Source of the DNA: Saussurea involucrata
Taxonomy: Eukaryota > Streptophyta > Magnoliopsida > Asterales > Asteraceae
Length of the DNA stretch: 64,000 nt
Assembly: GCA_033807775.1 (NCBI GenBank)
Contig: CM066314.1
Span: 151,145,429-151,209,428, forward strand
Direction: 5' to 3'
Of the stretch, positions 52,965-63,752 are shown piece by piece. The notes beneath the pieces were generated by a model. It did no database searches. It saw only the letters and a program-made list of their open reading frames with translations, and was not told the DNA's origin. The first letter of the stretch is position 1. Each line of letters opens with the position of its first letter. The translations under genes and the position numbers were made by a program.

Positions 52965-54881
52965 TTATCTTCCAACTCGCACTTTCTCAAACATTTTGAA
53001 CATCACTTTCTCGCCGCCAACTCTGAAGGTCACCTCTCCTTCCTCCACATCAATCAGTGCTCGGCTCGTGGCCAGGAATGATCGTCCCAAAATTAACGGG
53101 ACCTCTTCATCTTCGTCTATATCTATGACTACGAAGTCGACTGGAAAGAAAAACTTACCGACCTTGATCAACACGTCTTCGATCACTCCATATGGGTATC
53201 TGATTGATCGATCGGCGAGCTTTAACGTCATGTATGTCGGCTGCACTTCACCCAGTCCGAGTTTCCTGAAAACAGAAAGAGGCATCAGGTTAATACTTGC
53301 CCCTAAATCACATAAAACTTTATTAAAAGTAAACTCCCCAGTCTGAATAGGGATCGAAAAACTCCCTGGATCTTTAAGCTTCGGGGGAAGCTTATTTTGG
53401 AAAATCGCGCTGCACTCTTCAGTGAGTGCAACGGTGGCCTGGTGATCAAGTGCCCTTTTCTTTGACAGGATCTCTTTCATGAACTTCATGTAGGAGGGCA
53501 TTTGTGCCAACGCATCTGCAAAAGGGATGTTAATGGTTAACTTTTTAAAAACATCAATAAATTTCGAAAAATTAACACCATCCTTCTTATTTCTCAGTCT
53601 GTTCGGATATGGCACGCTCTGTACTGTCGGCTTGGTCGGTGGTGTCACTTCTTTCTCCTTCGGCTTCTTGCTCTCTTCAACCACGACCTCTTCTTCAGTC
53701 TCTAGCTCAGTCATGTCTATGATCTCGACCTCTTTCTCCTTTGGAGCGGTCTCTCTTGTCGGCTCCTCATTCAGCTCCTTGCCATTTCTCAGATAAATGG
53801 TGTTGCAATGTTCCCGGTTAGTCTTTTCGGGTTGACTTGGGAAAGTACCGGGAGGTCGGTTTTGTAGGGCCTCAGAAATCTGCCCCACTTGCCTCTCTAA
53901 GATCTTGATGGAGGCGGTGTTTTGATCGGTTGCGGCTTTGACTGTACTCACCGTGCTCGCTAATCCCTCAACCGTGCTTTCCATCTTCGTCATGAACTTC
54001 ATCATCATGTCCTCTAGCCCCGACTTCTTCTCTCCGGATGGTCCTTCGTTCCTTTGGTTGAAACCTGGAGGACGGTAAGCATTGTTAGTATGAGAAGAAT
54101 TAAAAGAGTTAGACGAATTACCTAGTTGTTGTTGAGGTTGACCCCATGAAAGATTAGGGTGCTTTTTCCACCCCTCATTGTAGGTGTTCGAGAAAGGATC
54201 GTTTCTCGGTTGATAGTTCCGGTTTTGCATATACTGAACTTGCCCGGGTGCTTCAGGAATACCTCTATTCAGCTGATTTGTGATAAGGGCCAGTTGAGCT
54301 TTCAGTTCATTCAGCTCATTACTTTCTTGCACACTTGCCACCCGTCTCACGGCTGATCTCGGGGTGGAAAAACTATGCTCCGCCAATTTCTCGATCAGTT
54401 CGCACGCTTCTTCATAGGACTTATCCATTAGTGCCCCACCCGCTGCAGCAGTGATGTCATTTTTAAACTGCGGGTGAAGGCCACTAAAGAAGGTATGGAT
54501 GATGACCCAACCTTGTAGCCCGTGATGAGGACACTTCTTGATCATGTCCTTGTAGCGCTCCCAATCCTCATATAGCGTTTCTTGATCCCGTTGTGCGAAA
54601 TGGGTGATCTCGGCCATTAGTTGGGCGGTCCGACTCGGAGGAAAGAATTTCTGAAGGAACGCTGCCTTCAGTTGTGCCCATGTAGTAACTGAATCCGGCT
54701 GGATACTCTCGGTCCATGTCTCGGCTCGGCCCTTGAGTGAAAACCCAAACAATCTCAGCTTGACCGCGTCCTCGTTCATGCCATTAATCTTGAACGTATT
54801 GCATATTCGTTCAAATGCCCGAAGGTGTGCATGAGGATCTTCTGTCGGCGTCCCTCCGTATTGGTTTTGCTGTACCATCAC
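52965..54881 (-). CDS. Athila-C gag and aspartic protease
   Basis: An open frame of 638 codons from MVQQNQYGGTPTEDPHAHL. The Gag (retrotrans_gag-like) region has LRAFERICNTFKING, LFGFSLKGRAETW and FLQKFFPPSRTAQL. A Gln/Asn-rich middle (NYQPRNDPFSNTYNEGW) follows, then a coiled-coil-like helix, a Glu/Lys-rich linker and a protease domain, VLCDLGASINLMPLS, with a typical ILGRSFLATS. Asp-Leu-Gly replaces the commoner Asp-Ser-Gly, as in other Athila proteases. It ends at a TAA (52967-52965). Another frame continues ELEDKKDPELVMED, so a frameshift probably truncates the end. N-terminal codons lie upstream across a stop (see 54906-55151). Confidence 0.85.
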   Translation of the reverse strand: MMVQQNQYGGTPTEDPHAHLRAFERICNTFKINGMNEDAVKLRLFGFSLKGRAETWTESIQPDSVTTWAQLKAAFLQKFFPPSRTAQLMAEITHFAQRDQETLYEDWERYKDMIKKCPHHGLQGWVIIHTFFSGLHPQFKNDITAAAGGALMDKSYEEACELIEKLAEHSFSTPRSAVRRVASVQESNELNELKAQLALITNQLNRGIPEAPGQVQYMQNRNYQPRNDPFSNTYNEGWKKHPNLSWGQPQQQLGNSSNSFNSSHTNNAYRPPGFNQRNEGPSGEKKSGLEDMMMKFMTKMESTVEGLASTVSTVKAATDQNTASIKILERQVGQISEALQNRPPGTFPSQPEKTNREHCNTIYLRNGKELNEEPTRETAPKEKEVEIIDMTELETEEEVVVEESKKPKEKEVTPPTKPTVQSVPYPNRLRNKKDGVNFSKFIDVFKKLTINIPFADALAQMPSYMKFMKEILSKKRALDHQATVALTEECSAIFQNKLPPKLKDPGSFSIPIQTGEFTFNKVLCDLGASINLMPLSVFRKLGLGEVQPTYMTLKLADRSIRYPYGVIEDVLIKVGKFFFPVDFVVIDIDEDEEVPLILGRSFLATSRALIDVEEGEVTFRVGGEKVMFKMFEKVRVGR

Positions 54882-54905
54882 GATGGTACTCGGCTTAAGC
54901 TCAAA

Positions 54906-55151
54906 TTAGTTCGCCCCGGTTGCGGGCGCTTGAATACCTATGCGTGCCGCCGCCACATTCGGATCGGCAAACGACCGCATAGGAATTCTTTCCGGAGGTG
55001 GTGGTGGATTATTACGTGGAGGTCCTTCATCGTCGGACATCTCGAATTTCAGATTTCTTTTAGCTTTCGCTTCTTTACGTAGACGACAGGCGGTTCGTTC
55101 AATCCCCGGATCAAATTTCTCGAGCTCTTCCCCTCGGGTCTTCCTTGGCAT
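54906..55151 (-). pseudogene. Athila-C gag N-terminal segment
   Basis: Met at 55151 begins MPRKTRGEELEKFDPGIER, followed by a Lys/Arg-rich stretch and Pro-rich NNPPPPPERIPMRSF. A TAA at 54908-54906 lies in frame with the 638-codon ORF eight codons later, so one nonsense codon splits gag. Confidence 0.75.
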
Positions 55152-55289
55152 AAACCAATTAGTACCTGAAATGAAAAGTGAACAAAATCAGCAACCCAAA
55201 AATTGAACGTGACAAAATAAAATAACAATAAAGGAAAATGCTCAATCTAATAGCGCGTATAGCTGGTAGTGCTATTAGCTACAACTAGT

Positions 55290-55307
55290 TCCCCGGCAAC
55301 GGCGCCA
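55290..55307 (-). other. Athila-C primer binding site
   Basis: TGGCGCCGTTGCCGGGGA on the minus strand, six bases from the 5' LTR, matches the 3' end of plant tRNA-Asp(GTC). Confidence 0.85.
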
Positions 55308-55313
55308 AAAACT

Positions 55314-56669
55314 TGATACGAGGTTTCACACCCCGAGAATCTAACCGCAAGCGTACGGTGTCGAATCAAGTAATAACGTACGGTAAGTACGAGTATCGAA
55401 TCCACGGGAACTAGGAACTAGGTATCACAATTACTACAATCGCTATTAACTGAGCTATCGAAAATTGAGAGGTTGGTATTAAACTACTAATTGCAGAAAA
55501 TAAATCAAACACAAGACAGACAGTGAACAACTTTGGAATTCAGATAGAGAAAACAGTTTAGGGTTGGAAATCCTTAGGTTCTACACATGCAAACAACTGA
55601 CTCAAAACAGTTACCAGTTAATCCCCTTAATGATTCCCAAATCTTTTAAGATCACCGTCGTTCTCTTTCGAACAACAACGAGTTTTATTTTGAAAAGGAT
55701 AAGTTTAATCTCTCGATCTCACCTATGGATTCCAAAACACATTAAGTACACGATTTATGTTTAAACTGGCTAGATTTTATCTCTCGATATCAACCTAACG
55801 GTTTAATTGGGACTAGATCTTACTTGGTATATCTCTATCACCTTTCGGACTTTAGACATGCAATTCCTAATTCTGAATAGCAATCAATTCTCTCGAACTT
55901 AATTACTAACAACAAATCAATTGTAAATTGGCAAAATTCACAAAAGCATTAAGAACGAAATCACATGCTTCATTAATTAAGGAACACTGATAAAAGTTCA
56001 AATCGTTTGTTTACATGCTTAATAAACCGAATTCATTCCAACCCCCAACACGAACAGGTTAGTTCATGTCGGTGGTGGATTCAAACACAATGGAAAGGGA
56101 AACGAAAACGTATGTAAACATGATTAAGCGTAAAAGATGCAATCCTAAACAGTAAGATGATGAACTCCCTTCTCTCGTGATCGTCTATACTTCGCGTGTT
56201 GAACGTCTCCTTGATCGGCTCTCGATCGTGACTCCGAAAGCTCCGAAAAGTCTCAAGAAATCGCCCCAAAATCGCCCCTGGCCGTCGTGTGAAAGTTGCG
56301 TTTGAATGAATAACCTAAAACCCGATTAATAAAGCTGATTTTCGACAAACAGTGGCTTACGCGGTTTGCCACGCGACTTGCAAGTCGCGTGGTAAGTCGC
56401 GCGTGTCTTTTTGGCTGCATGGGTCGATTTCTGGTTCGCGGATCGGGTCCTGGTTCGGTTGCGGGTCTTGGGCTTGACTTTTGGGCTTCCGTTGGGCTTC
56501 GTTTTCACTCGTTTGGGCTCTTTTTAGCTTCTTTTCTCGATGATTGCCGCCTTTTAGGTAACCTGTATATTTCACTAGATAAAACCATAAAATTCCGCTT
56601 TTCTACTTTAATACAAGCCAATCTCATTGGTTTGAGAACTGAAAATAACGCCAAAAAGTGGCGTTATCA
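55314..56669 (-). repeat. Athila-C 5' LTR
   Basis: Partner of 47562-48917. The 24-bp palindrome lies at 56369-56392. Confidence 0.95.
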
Positions 56670-56674
56670 GCGAC

Positions 56675-57653
56675 ATGTTTTGCGTAAAACAAGCGGTGTT
56701 GACAGCTTCTGCCCAAAACTGAGTAGGCAGGTGAGAATCGCTGAGCATTGAACGTGCAGCTTCAATAATTGTTCTATTTCTTCTTTCAGCGACTCCATTT
56801 TGTTGTGGTGTTATCACTGAAGAAAAGTTGTGAGAAATACCCTTACTCTCAAATAAGGAATCAAGAGAACTGTTTTTGAATTCAGTCCCATGATCACTCC
56901 TTATTGAGCGAACGGTCAAATTGTTCAGGGTTTCCATCTTCCGAACAAAGGTGATGAGTTCTTCAGGGGTGTCACTCTTGGAACGGAGAAACATAACCCA
57001 TGTATAACGAGAGAATTCATCAACTATGACCAGTGTATATTTCTTTCCAGCGATGGATTGTTTGTTAACAGGGCCAAACAAATCCATATGGAGTAGTTGT
57101 AGAGGAGATGACACTGAGGAGACTTGCTTTGACTTGAAGCTTGCTTTGGTCTGCTTCCCTTTCTCACACGCTGAACATAAATACTCTTTGGCGTATGAGT
57201 GTTGAGGTAGACCAGTGACTAACTCTTTTGAAGAAAGAGTGTTCAGTGTCTTGAAATTCAGATGAGAGAGCCTCTTATGCCATAGCCAGTTGACATCAGA
57301 TGAGGCTTTTGAGAAGAAACATGAGTTCTCAGTGGTTGTTGAGTCCATGTTTATTACATAAACATTTTCCAAACGATAACCGCTGAGAGCTATCTTCTCC
57401 TTTTTGTCAGTGACAAAGCAGGATTCCTTGGTAAAGATTACCTTGTTATCCTTGTCGCAAAGCTGACTGATGCTTAAAAGATTATGCTTCAGCCCTTCAA
57501 CATATGCGACTCTTCTGAAGGTGGTTGTACCATTAGAGAGTACACCAAACCCTCGGGTATGTCCTTTTCCATTTCCACCGAAAGTCACAGATGGACCCTT
57601 CTCTTCCTTGTATTCAGCGAGCAGGCTTTTCTTTCCAGTCATGTGTCTAGAGC
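56675..57653 (-). pseudogene. Siro-A pol: protease end and integrase core
   Basis: Lies between LTR-D and Athila-C. The N-terminal bases complete the protease motif begun across LTR-D (DSGCS then RHMTGKKSLL). The pre-integrase zinc region is WLWHKRLSHLNF ... CSACEKGKQ, and the core has HMDLFGP, IVDEFSRYTWV, RSIRSDHGTEFKN and TPQQNGVAERRNRT, with all three acidic residues. The frame is open throughout. It is interrupted at both ends by insertions. Confidence 0.9.
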
Positions 57654-58124
57654 TGTAACAACCCGGTTTCCCAAACATACAACAAATAACATAACATGCA
57701 TACATATCATTGATTTACAACAAAAGTTACATAACAAACCAAGTACGGTCCCTTCGGTCTCATAAATTACAAAATATATATAAAAGCCTCCTAATCAACA
57801 TCCATCAAAAGCTTCCTACACTTCATCCTCTCCTGCCGATCCTTAACCTGGAAAACATATTTTTGAAAACAAAATGAGGGTTAGACCAAACGGGTCTAGT
57901 GAGTTAATCCTGGTCCTTTCCAAAATAATTATAAAACCTTTTATGTAAATCCTTTGTATCAAAATAGTTTAGATAAACCTTTGGTAATTATTTCGTAAAA
58001 TATAAACATACCACACGTATTTAAATACCAATCCAGACTCGTGCATCGTGTACATCTCATTCACCTTATTCCTCCACAAATGGCCATATTAGTTGGTAGC
58101 AAGCCAACTAATAAATCAACAACC

Positions 58125-58245
58125 GGTCCGCTCACCGGAACCCGGCTACCCGTCGGTCCGCACACTGGAACCCGACTACTCACCGGTCCGCACACCGGAA
58201 CCCGGCTACACATCGGTCCGCACACCGGAACCCGGCAACAAGTGC
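58125..58245 (-). repeat. 30-bp CCGGTCCGCACACCGG array in LTR-D
   Basis: Four units of 30 bp, each with an inverted CCGGT...ACCGG-type core. Same relative position as the hairpin array of LTR-E. Confidence 0.85.
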
Positions 58246-58574
58246 ACTCGTGTAGTGCAAAGCTTATATAAATACAATATATATCTCATTACATCATATT
58301 GTCATTTATATACACATAATCATATTCCTACCACATAATCATCTCATATATATATACACACATATATATGTATCCCAGTTCAAAAACGTTTTAAAGCAAA
58401 ACTCACCTCACTCGCTTATCCATAAACACTTCCAAGCTTTTCTCCAAAAGATTCAGTCTTTCAATCCAAATCCACAGAATCTGAAACAGATTAAATACAA
58501 ATATCCTCTTACCATTTGAACACGTGAACTCTAGATAAATCTACCTAACTCTCGCCATCAAAACAACCAAACAG

Positions 58575-58800
58575 CTATAGTTTCCGGACAACCCAAAGCC
58601 ACCCGGACAACCCAACTTTTCCGGACAGCATAAAGAATCCGGACAACACAATTTACTCAGACAACACAAGGAATCCGGATGCCATCCGGATCTAAATCAT
58701 CCAGAAACCATCAAACGAATCGTCCAGACACTATCAACAAAACTACCCGGACACCACCCAAGAATCTACCCGGATACCTTCATATCATCCGGACACCTCT
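58575..58800 (-). repeat. Degenerate CCGGACA array in LTR-D
   Basis: About eleven TCCGGACAAC-like words at 17-26 bp spacing. Same relative position as the 16-bp array of LTR-E. Confidence 0.8.
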
Positions 58801-59234
58801 GTCGGTTTGGTACGTTTTACCCAGAAAACCGACTGAATTAATACCAGAAGTGTTTGTGATGTTTCTACTCCGATAGGAACTACTTACTAGCAATTATAGA
58901 CATAAAATGTAAAGCAACATACCTCAATTTCTCTTCCAAGTACACCAAATGAAGTCTTAACCACAAGAACCCTTCTTTCTTCCTTTGCTTCTTTTGCTCT
59001 CCAAAAACACACACACACCCCTACTGAATTTCTGCTTTTGTAAAATATCTGGACTTCTAAAGGCTAATATCTAAATATATTTACCACTTAGACCTTGTAC
59101 TCCTTATAAATAACCAAAACACCTTTAAACCATTAATTTAACCAAACTTACCCTAAACCTTAAACTTTAAAGTTAACTAAATTTAACGGAAAGGAGATTT
59201 TAACTAACGAACTTATCAGGGGTATTACAAGAGC

Positions 59235-59286
59235 ATCCGCTATCGAGATACCATATACACTTATGAACCTGCATCACAAAGGAAGA
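59235..59286 (-). pseudogene. Siro-A pol start, protease N-terminal piece
   Basis: Right of LTR-D the minus strand reads VHKCIWYLDSGC, the beginning of the copia protease active site, cut by LTR-D and continued at 57653. Confidence 0.75.
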
Positions 59287-61669
59287 TTAGTTTTTCTTGG
59301 GTACCCACTTAACCATGTGTACACGTTTGTCAGTGGAAGTAGTTGGAATGGAAGGTTCAGCAATCTTCGCAGCATTTGAAGATTCAACTTTGTCAGTCTT
59401 CACTTTGGTTAATTTCTTAACCTCAGTGGTCTTCTTTGCCTTGGGGGCAATCTTCACCTTAGCTATCTTTTCAGCTTTGGTGGCTGTGGGGCACTTACTA
59501 GCAATATGATCAGTGAGTCCATTTCCTATAACTAAAAGTAGTTCTAGGACTATTTGTATGCTGAGCTTTTGATTTAGAATTAGAAGGACCAGCACCAAAT
59601 AAGCTTTTGGCTTTTGAAATGGGAGGAACGATTAGTTCTTCAGATTTCTTACCAAGGACATCCACTCTGAGTCTAGGAGTAGATCGCTGAATAGACCCAC
59701 ACTGAGTAGATCCAAAGATCTGATTCCTTGATCCAGAGGAATAAATCACTAAAGCTTTAGAAGCATTCAGCTTTGGTACTAAAGTACCTCTTCTGAGGAT
59801 TTTGGTTGAAAGCAATTCCTTTACCTTTATCTTTAAAGACAGAGGTAGGTTTTGGATAAACCATTTTCTCTTTACCTTTTGAAGAGGTAGAAATTTCCTC
59901 AGGGATAGGTGGTCTGGACGAGGAACACTGAGAGGATGAAGTATCAACGACTGAGGATACGAAAGTTCCAAATAAGAGCATGGAACGATCAGTGGTTGGT
60001 TCTTGAGTTTCATATTTGTAACCTAGACCACGTTTATCACTCAGGGGTATCTGAGACTTAATTATCTCAGTGATCTTTGTTGAAGAATTACACCATCCTT
60101 CAACAGTAGCTTTTCAGCTTTCAATGCAGCTATAGCTTCTGCTCGTTCGATTTTGACTAGTTGATTTAAATGCACTTGATCTTTAAAATCTTCTTCAATT
60201 TTAGAAAGCTTTTCTATTTGAAGGTGACAGTTTTTAAGCTGTTCAGCGAGATCAAGGTTTTGATTTTCAACTATAGTTTTGCCATTCATGGCTTCATATA
60301 AACTTCTAGTCAAGAGATCAATTTTACGGAAACTATCAGCTTCATCAATATTTGCAATATTTGTAAAGAAGGAAGGTGATACCTGAATTGCAGAGGTTGA
60401 AGTAGAGGGAATGTCTGAACTTTCTTCCTCATCTTCAATCTTTGCCATAAGACAGAGATTGGCTTCATCATCCTCAGAGTCAGATGATGATTCTTCTTCT
60501 TCAGAGGCAGCCCAATCGTAAGCCATCGGGCCTTTGCCTTTCTTCTTAAAGCTTTTCAGCTTCGCATACTTTTCTTTCAGCTTAGCATATTTATCATCTT
60601 TATTCCTGGGAATAAAGGATTTATTGGGAAACGCTGAGTTTCTTGAAACTTTCTTAGACCTGCACTCGTTAGCGAAATGTCCAATCTTTTCGCAGTTAAA
60701 ACAAGTAGCAGTAGCCTTATCAACCGGAGCTGATGATCTTGGCTTATCAGTTATAGAAAGGGGTTTGTTCTTTCTTAACATTTTCTTTTTGGCGAATCTC
60801 TTGAACTTTTTAGTTAGGAGAGCCAAAGATTCATCATCATCTGAAGAGTCAGAATCTGATGACCTTTCAGAGTTACTCTCTAACTCAGTGATAGTGACCG
60901 AGGGTCGCTGAGTAGAGGGTTCCTCTGAGATTAAAGCAACAGGGGTGCTTTTGGAATCTTTTACAAGATTCTTCTTAAGATGGCTTGATTGCTCATGATT
61001 CAGCATCGTGCCATATAAGGTAGCAAGGGTCATTGATCTTGGATCCTTTGACAGCTTGAGACACATAGAATAACTGTCCCAGCTTTCAGGTAAACATTCT
61101 AGAAACTTTGTCAGTTATTCAAAGTTAGAATATTCCTTACCAACAGTTTTCAGATCTATTATTAAGCAATTAAAACGTTGGTGAACTTCAGAGAGAGTCT
61201 CATTCTTACCACAAATGAAACTTTCATACTGTCTTACCAGGTTGATCTTTCGAGAGTCCTGGACTTCAGCAGTACCTTCATACTGAACACATATTGTGTC
61301 CCACATGACTTTTGAGGATTTCAGGTTCATGACGGAATGGTAGACTTCGTCAGGAAGAGCCATGGATAGTATGGATCTGGCTTTTGTGTCAATAGCCACT
61401 TTCTTCTTATCTTCGTCAGTCCACGTATGAACTTCTTTGGGTACCAGCCTTTATGGAATAGCAGGTCTATTCTCAGCGGCTGGTACTGCGACATCAATTC
61501 TTACAGGAATAAATGGGCCATTTTCAAGATAATAAGGCATAGTAGGGTCTACACCTTCTAGGAAGAGAGTCATCCTATTTTTCCATAGATTAAAATTATC
61601 TCTGGAGAATCTGGGGGGTTTTGCAAGAGAACCATTGTCGATATAATTTGTGTTTGTGTTGGTAGCCAT
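59287..61669 (-). pseudogene. Siro-A gag, interrupted
   Basis: Starts at the Met of MATNTNTNYIDNGSLAKPP (61669). Copia Gag features: FSRDNFNLWKNRM, MALPDEVYHSVMNLKSS, LVRQYESFICGKNETL. There are in-frame TAA codons at about 61451 and 61115, and frame changes near 60062 and 59510. One CCHC knuckle, CFNCEKIGHFANEC (about 60710), is followed by Lys-rich repeats (KYAKLKEKYAKLK) and a coiled-coil-like region. Ends MVKWVPKKN and a stop, as in the Siro-B gag. A typical Sirevirus Gag is long with such a C-terminal extension. This copy cannot make full Gag. Confidence 0.85.
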
Positions 61670-61735
61670 TTTCAGAAATAGCAAGGAAGAGAAATCTTAG
61701 TATAGATTAGATCTTGTTTATGAGATTAAACAAAT

Positions 61736-61749
61736 CCGCTCTGATACCA
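61736..61749 (-). other. Siro-A primer binding site
   Basis: The minus strand reads TGGTATCAGAGCGG two bases from the 5' LTR, the initiator tRNA-Met type. Confidence 0.85.
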
Positions 61750-61751
61750 CT

Positions 61752-62723
61752 TGTTGGTCCCGAAGGGCTATACAAGTTTGTAGAAGGGGGGGGGGGGGGT
61801 TGAATACAAACACACAGATTTTACTTTTCTAAATTGTTTATTGATAAATCATTAACAATTTACAGCTTGTTGCGGAAACAAGATTAAGGATAAACCTAAA
61901 TCTAAACAAGTTGGAACACCAAGTTTCTTGCACTAAGAAAGATAATGAAATTACTAATAATAACCTATCTCAAGATAAGAAGGATGAACTTGTTCAGAGT
62001 TAGCAAGTTACTTCAAAATGAAGTGAGTTATTCTTCTTATATACTGCATGCATTTAATGCATTGCAGTTTACACTTTACACGTGGCAGCAGCTTATTGGT
62101 TGCATGTCATTGACCTTTGTTGACAACCTTAGTAGCCGCATGTTGAACAGTGTAGTATCAGAGTGGTTGTACGATTTCAGACAATAAGGAGGTTCTTTTT
62201 CTGACATATCGTACGGAGTCGTGCAAGGGTGGTTTAGACAAAAGTACTTTGTACGGAGGACTTCATGATCAGCTTTTCGTTGATTCAGCGATCTATCATT
62301 CTTTATCAGCGAATGATAGAGTTAAGCGATAGCCAAAGTCTTGTACTTGATACTTCACGTTGAGTGGACAAATCTGAGTCTTCGCTGATCCGCATCAGTT
62401 CATTAGGAGACTTGTCGTTGGTTCTTGAGCTTGATCTTCGACTTCAGCGTAGAACCTATGTTAACGTGAAACTTGTCTTCAGGGATCATAAGTAAACAAC
62501 TAACTTGTCAGCGATCACCATAAGTACTGAACAGACTCAGAGTATTATGGTGAACAGTTTCGCTGAATGTTTAATTTAAAGAGCAAGAGTTCCTATCAGC
62601 GGTACTGTAAGATCTTAGTACTTATCAGCGATAGTGAAACTCTGATACATATTGTTTACTTACAATTTTCACTAAGTATATAAGAGAGGGTCATTATCAA
62701 ATCACTGAGGGTTTGGATCAACA
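61752..62723 (-). repeat. Siro-A 5' LTR
   Basis: Partner of 31316-32287. A poly-G run at about 61787-61799 is longer than in the 3' LTR. TATA-like GTATATAAGAA lies at 62044-62034 on the minus strand. Confidence 0.95.
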
Positions 62724-62819
62724 ATAACTAGTCTTGGACCAAGTCGGGTTAGACCTTGAAATTCCATAAAATTTGTAACAGATCCTGAACCATCAAAGCC
62801 CATAACTAATCCTTCCTAA

Positions 62820-63095
62820 TAGGGGTGCTCAAAAACCCGATCAACCCAACCCAACCCGACGTGGAATAACCCAACCCGAAGCAACCCGATGTCCAATCGA
62901 GTTGTAAAATCTCCAAACCGTATGTATTGGGTTGATATCGGGTTACGATAATTTGAACCCAACCCAACCCGATGAACCCGATATGTATATATATATATTC
63001 AATCTCTTATCCATCTCTATATAACTATAACTATAACTATATATATATATATACTTTTAATCTCTTATCCATCTCTATATAACTCCTTCACATAT

Positions 63096-63130
<35 letters not shown>

Positions 63131-63493
63131 GTAGATGTTAACATATATATGCAAATTGAGAAAAACATTTGATGACGACATGTTTAAGATTTAAGAAATA
63201 TGCAAATTGGAAACATCAAGTTATTTGATCATATTTGTTTTAGACATTTTTATATGAAGTATCTAAATATTGTCTGAATTATCGATTGTATTTTAAAAAC
63301 ATGTTTCTTTTACTTTTATGTTTTTAATTTTGATTTTACCTTGTTTAAACACAACCCGACCAACCCGAACGGGTTGGGTTGGGTTGTATCTTTGTTTGGG
63401 TTGGGTTGGATTGAAATTTTTTCAAACCGCCAACATTGGGTTGATGTGTCGAAATGCCTTCAACCCGATCAACCCAACCCGTGAGCACCCCTA
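62820..63493. mobile_element. hAT-type MITE, 674 bp
   Basis: Ends TAGGGGTGCTCA and TGAGCACCCCTA, with perfect 8-bp TSD CTTCCTAA (62812-62819, 63494-63501). The subterminal DNA is packed with CCCAACCCGA-type words in both orientations. The middle is AT-rich with CA and TA microsatellites and a duplicated TCTCTTATCCATCTCTATAT segment (about 63001 and 63060). No transposase ORF. Confidence 0.92.
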
Positions 63494-63501
63494 CTTCCTA
63501 A

Positions 63502-63752
63502 CCCCTTATTTATTATCGGGTCGGGCGGACCCAATTTCAGCATGCTTAGAAATTATATTCGTTAAAACGAAGTCCATTTGATTTAGGCCCAAAGTTATTG
63601 TGTTGAATTTATGGTTGGGTTTCGAGATAAGTTAAGAGAACGAACGTAGGCTAGAACAAGGTTGCACTTTATGCATCAACTGTTGTACTGTGAATCAGGA
63701 AGAACGATATGAGTATAAGTTCGGCAAGAGTGTGGATGAAGGACGCTTGTCA
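63502..63752 (+). promoter_or_regulatory. Upstream region of Xaa-Pro dipeptidase gene
   Basis: Short interval between the hAT MITE and the start codon. 63513-63627 closely resembles 22190-22304 (GAAGTCCATTTGATTTAGG and flanks), so part of the likely promoter is repeated DNA. An ATG at 63690 is in frame upstream of the chosen start. No TATA box identified. Confidence 0.4.

Larger units (their letters stand above)
47562..56669 (-). mobile_element. Athila-C, gypsy element lacking RT and integrase
   Basis: LTRs of 1356 bp at 47562-48917 and 55314-56669 (TGATACGAGG...GTTATCA) with about seven differences, TSD GCGAC (47557-47561, 56670-56674). Minus strand. The PBS TGGCGCCGTTGCCGGGGA matches the 3' end of tRNA-Asp, as in many Athila/Tat elements. 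Gag and a protease (54881-52965) are present, but no RT, RNase H or integrase. The 3' half is non-coding and holds hairpin-PPT modules and solo LTR-E. It inserted in the integrase region of Siro-A. Confidence 0.93.
57654..59229 (-). mobile_element. Solo LTR-D, gypsy-type, 1576 bp
   Basis: On the plus strand it starts TGTAACAACCC and ends GGGGTATTACA, with perfect TSD AGAGC (57649-57653, 59230-59234). Reversed, it aligns with LTR-E at both ends and in the segment TTAGTTGGCTTGCTACC. It carries a 30-bp CGGTCCGCACACCGG array (58125-58245) and a degenerate CCGGACA array (58575-58800). It splits the protease motif of Siro-A. No internal region is present. Confidence 0.92.
31316..62723 (-). mobile_element. 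Siro-A, Sirevirus-type Ty1/copia element with env-like ORF
   Basis: LTRs of 972 bp at 31316-32287 and 61752-62723 (TGTTGG...CAACA) with perfect TSD ATAAC (31311-31315, 62724-62728). The element is on the minus strand. Order: 5' LTR, PBS, gag (61669-59287), stop, pol (protease, integrase, RT, RNase H, ending 45302), then a third ORF (44324-32533, with gaps) and PPT. Gag-stop-pol plus a third ORF after pol is the Sirevirus plan, and the integrase-RT linker (FGCQCFILNNRDALGKFD) fits that group. Interrupted by Siro-B, Athila-C with LTR-E, and LTR-D. Without these it would be about 13 kb. Several nonsense codons and frameshifts inactivate it. Confidence 0.93.

Noticed and set aside
58041..58338. 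ORFs with TGTRLxxGPHTG repeats
   Set aside because: Encoded by the 30-bp array of LTR-D; repetitive by-product.
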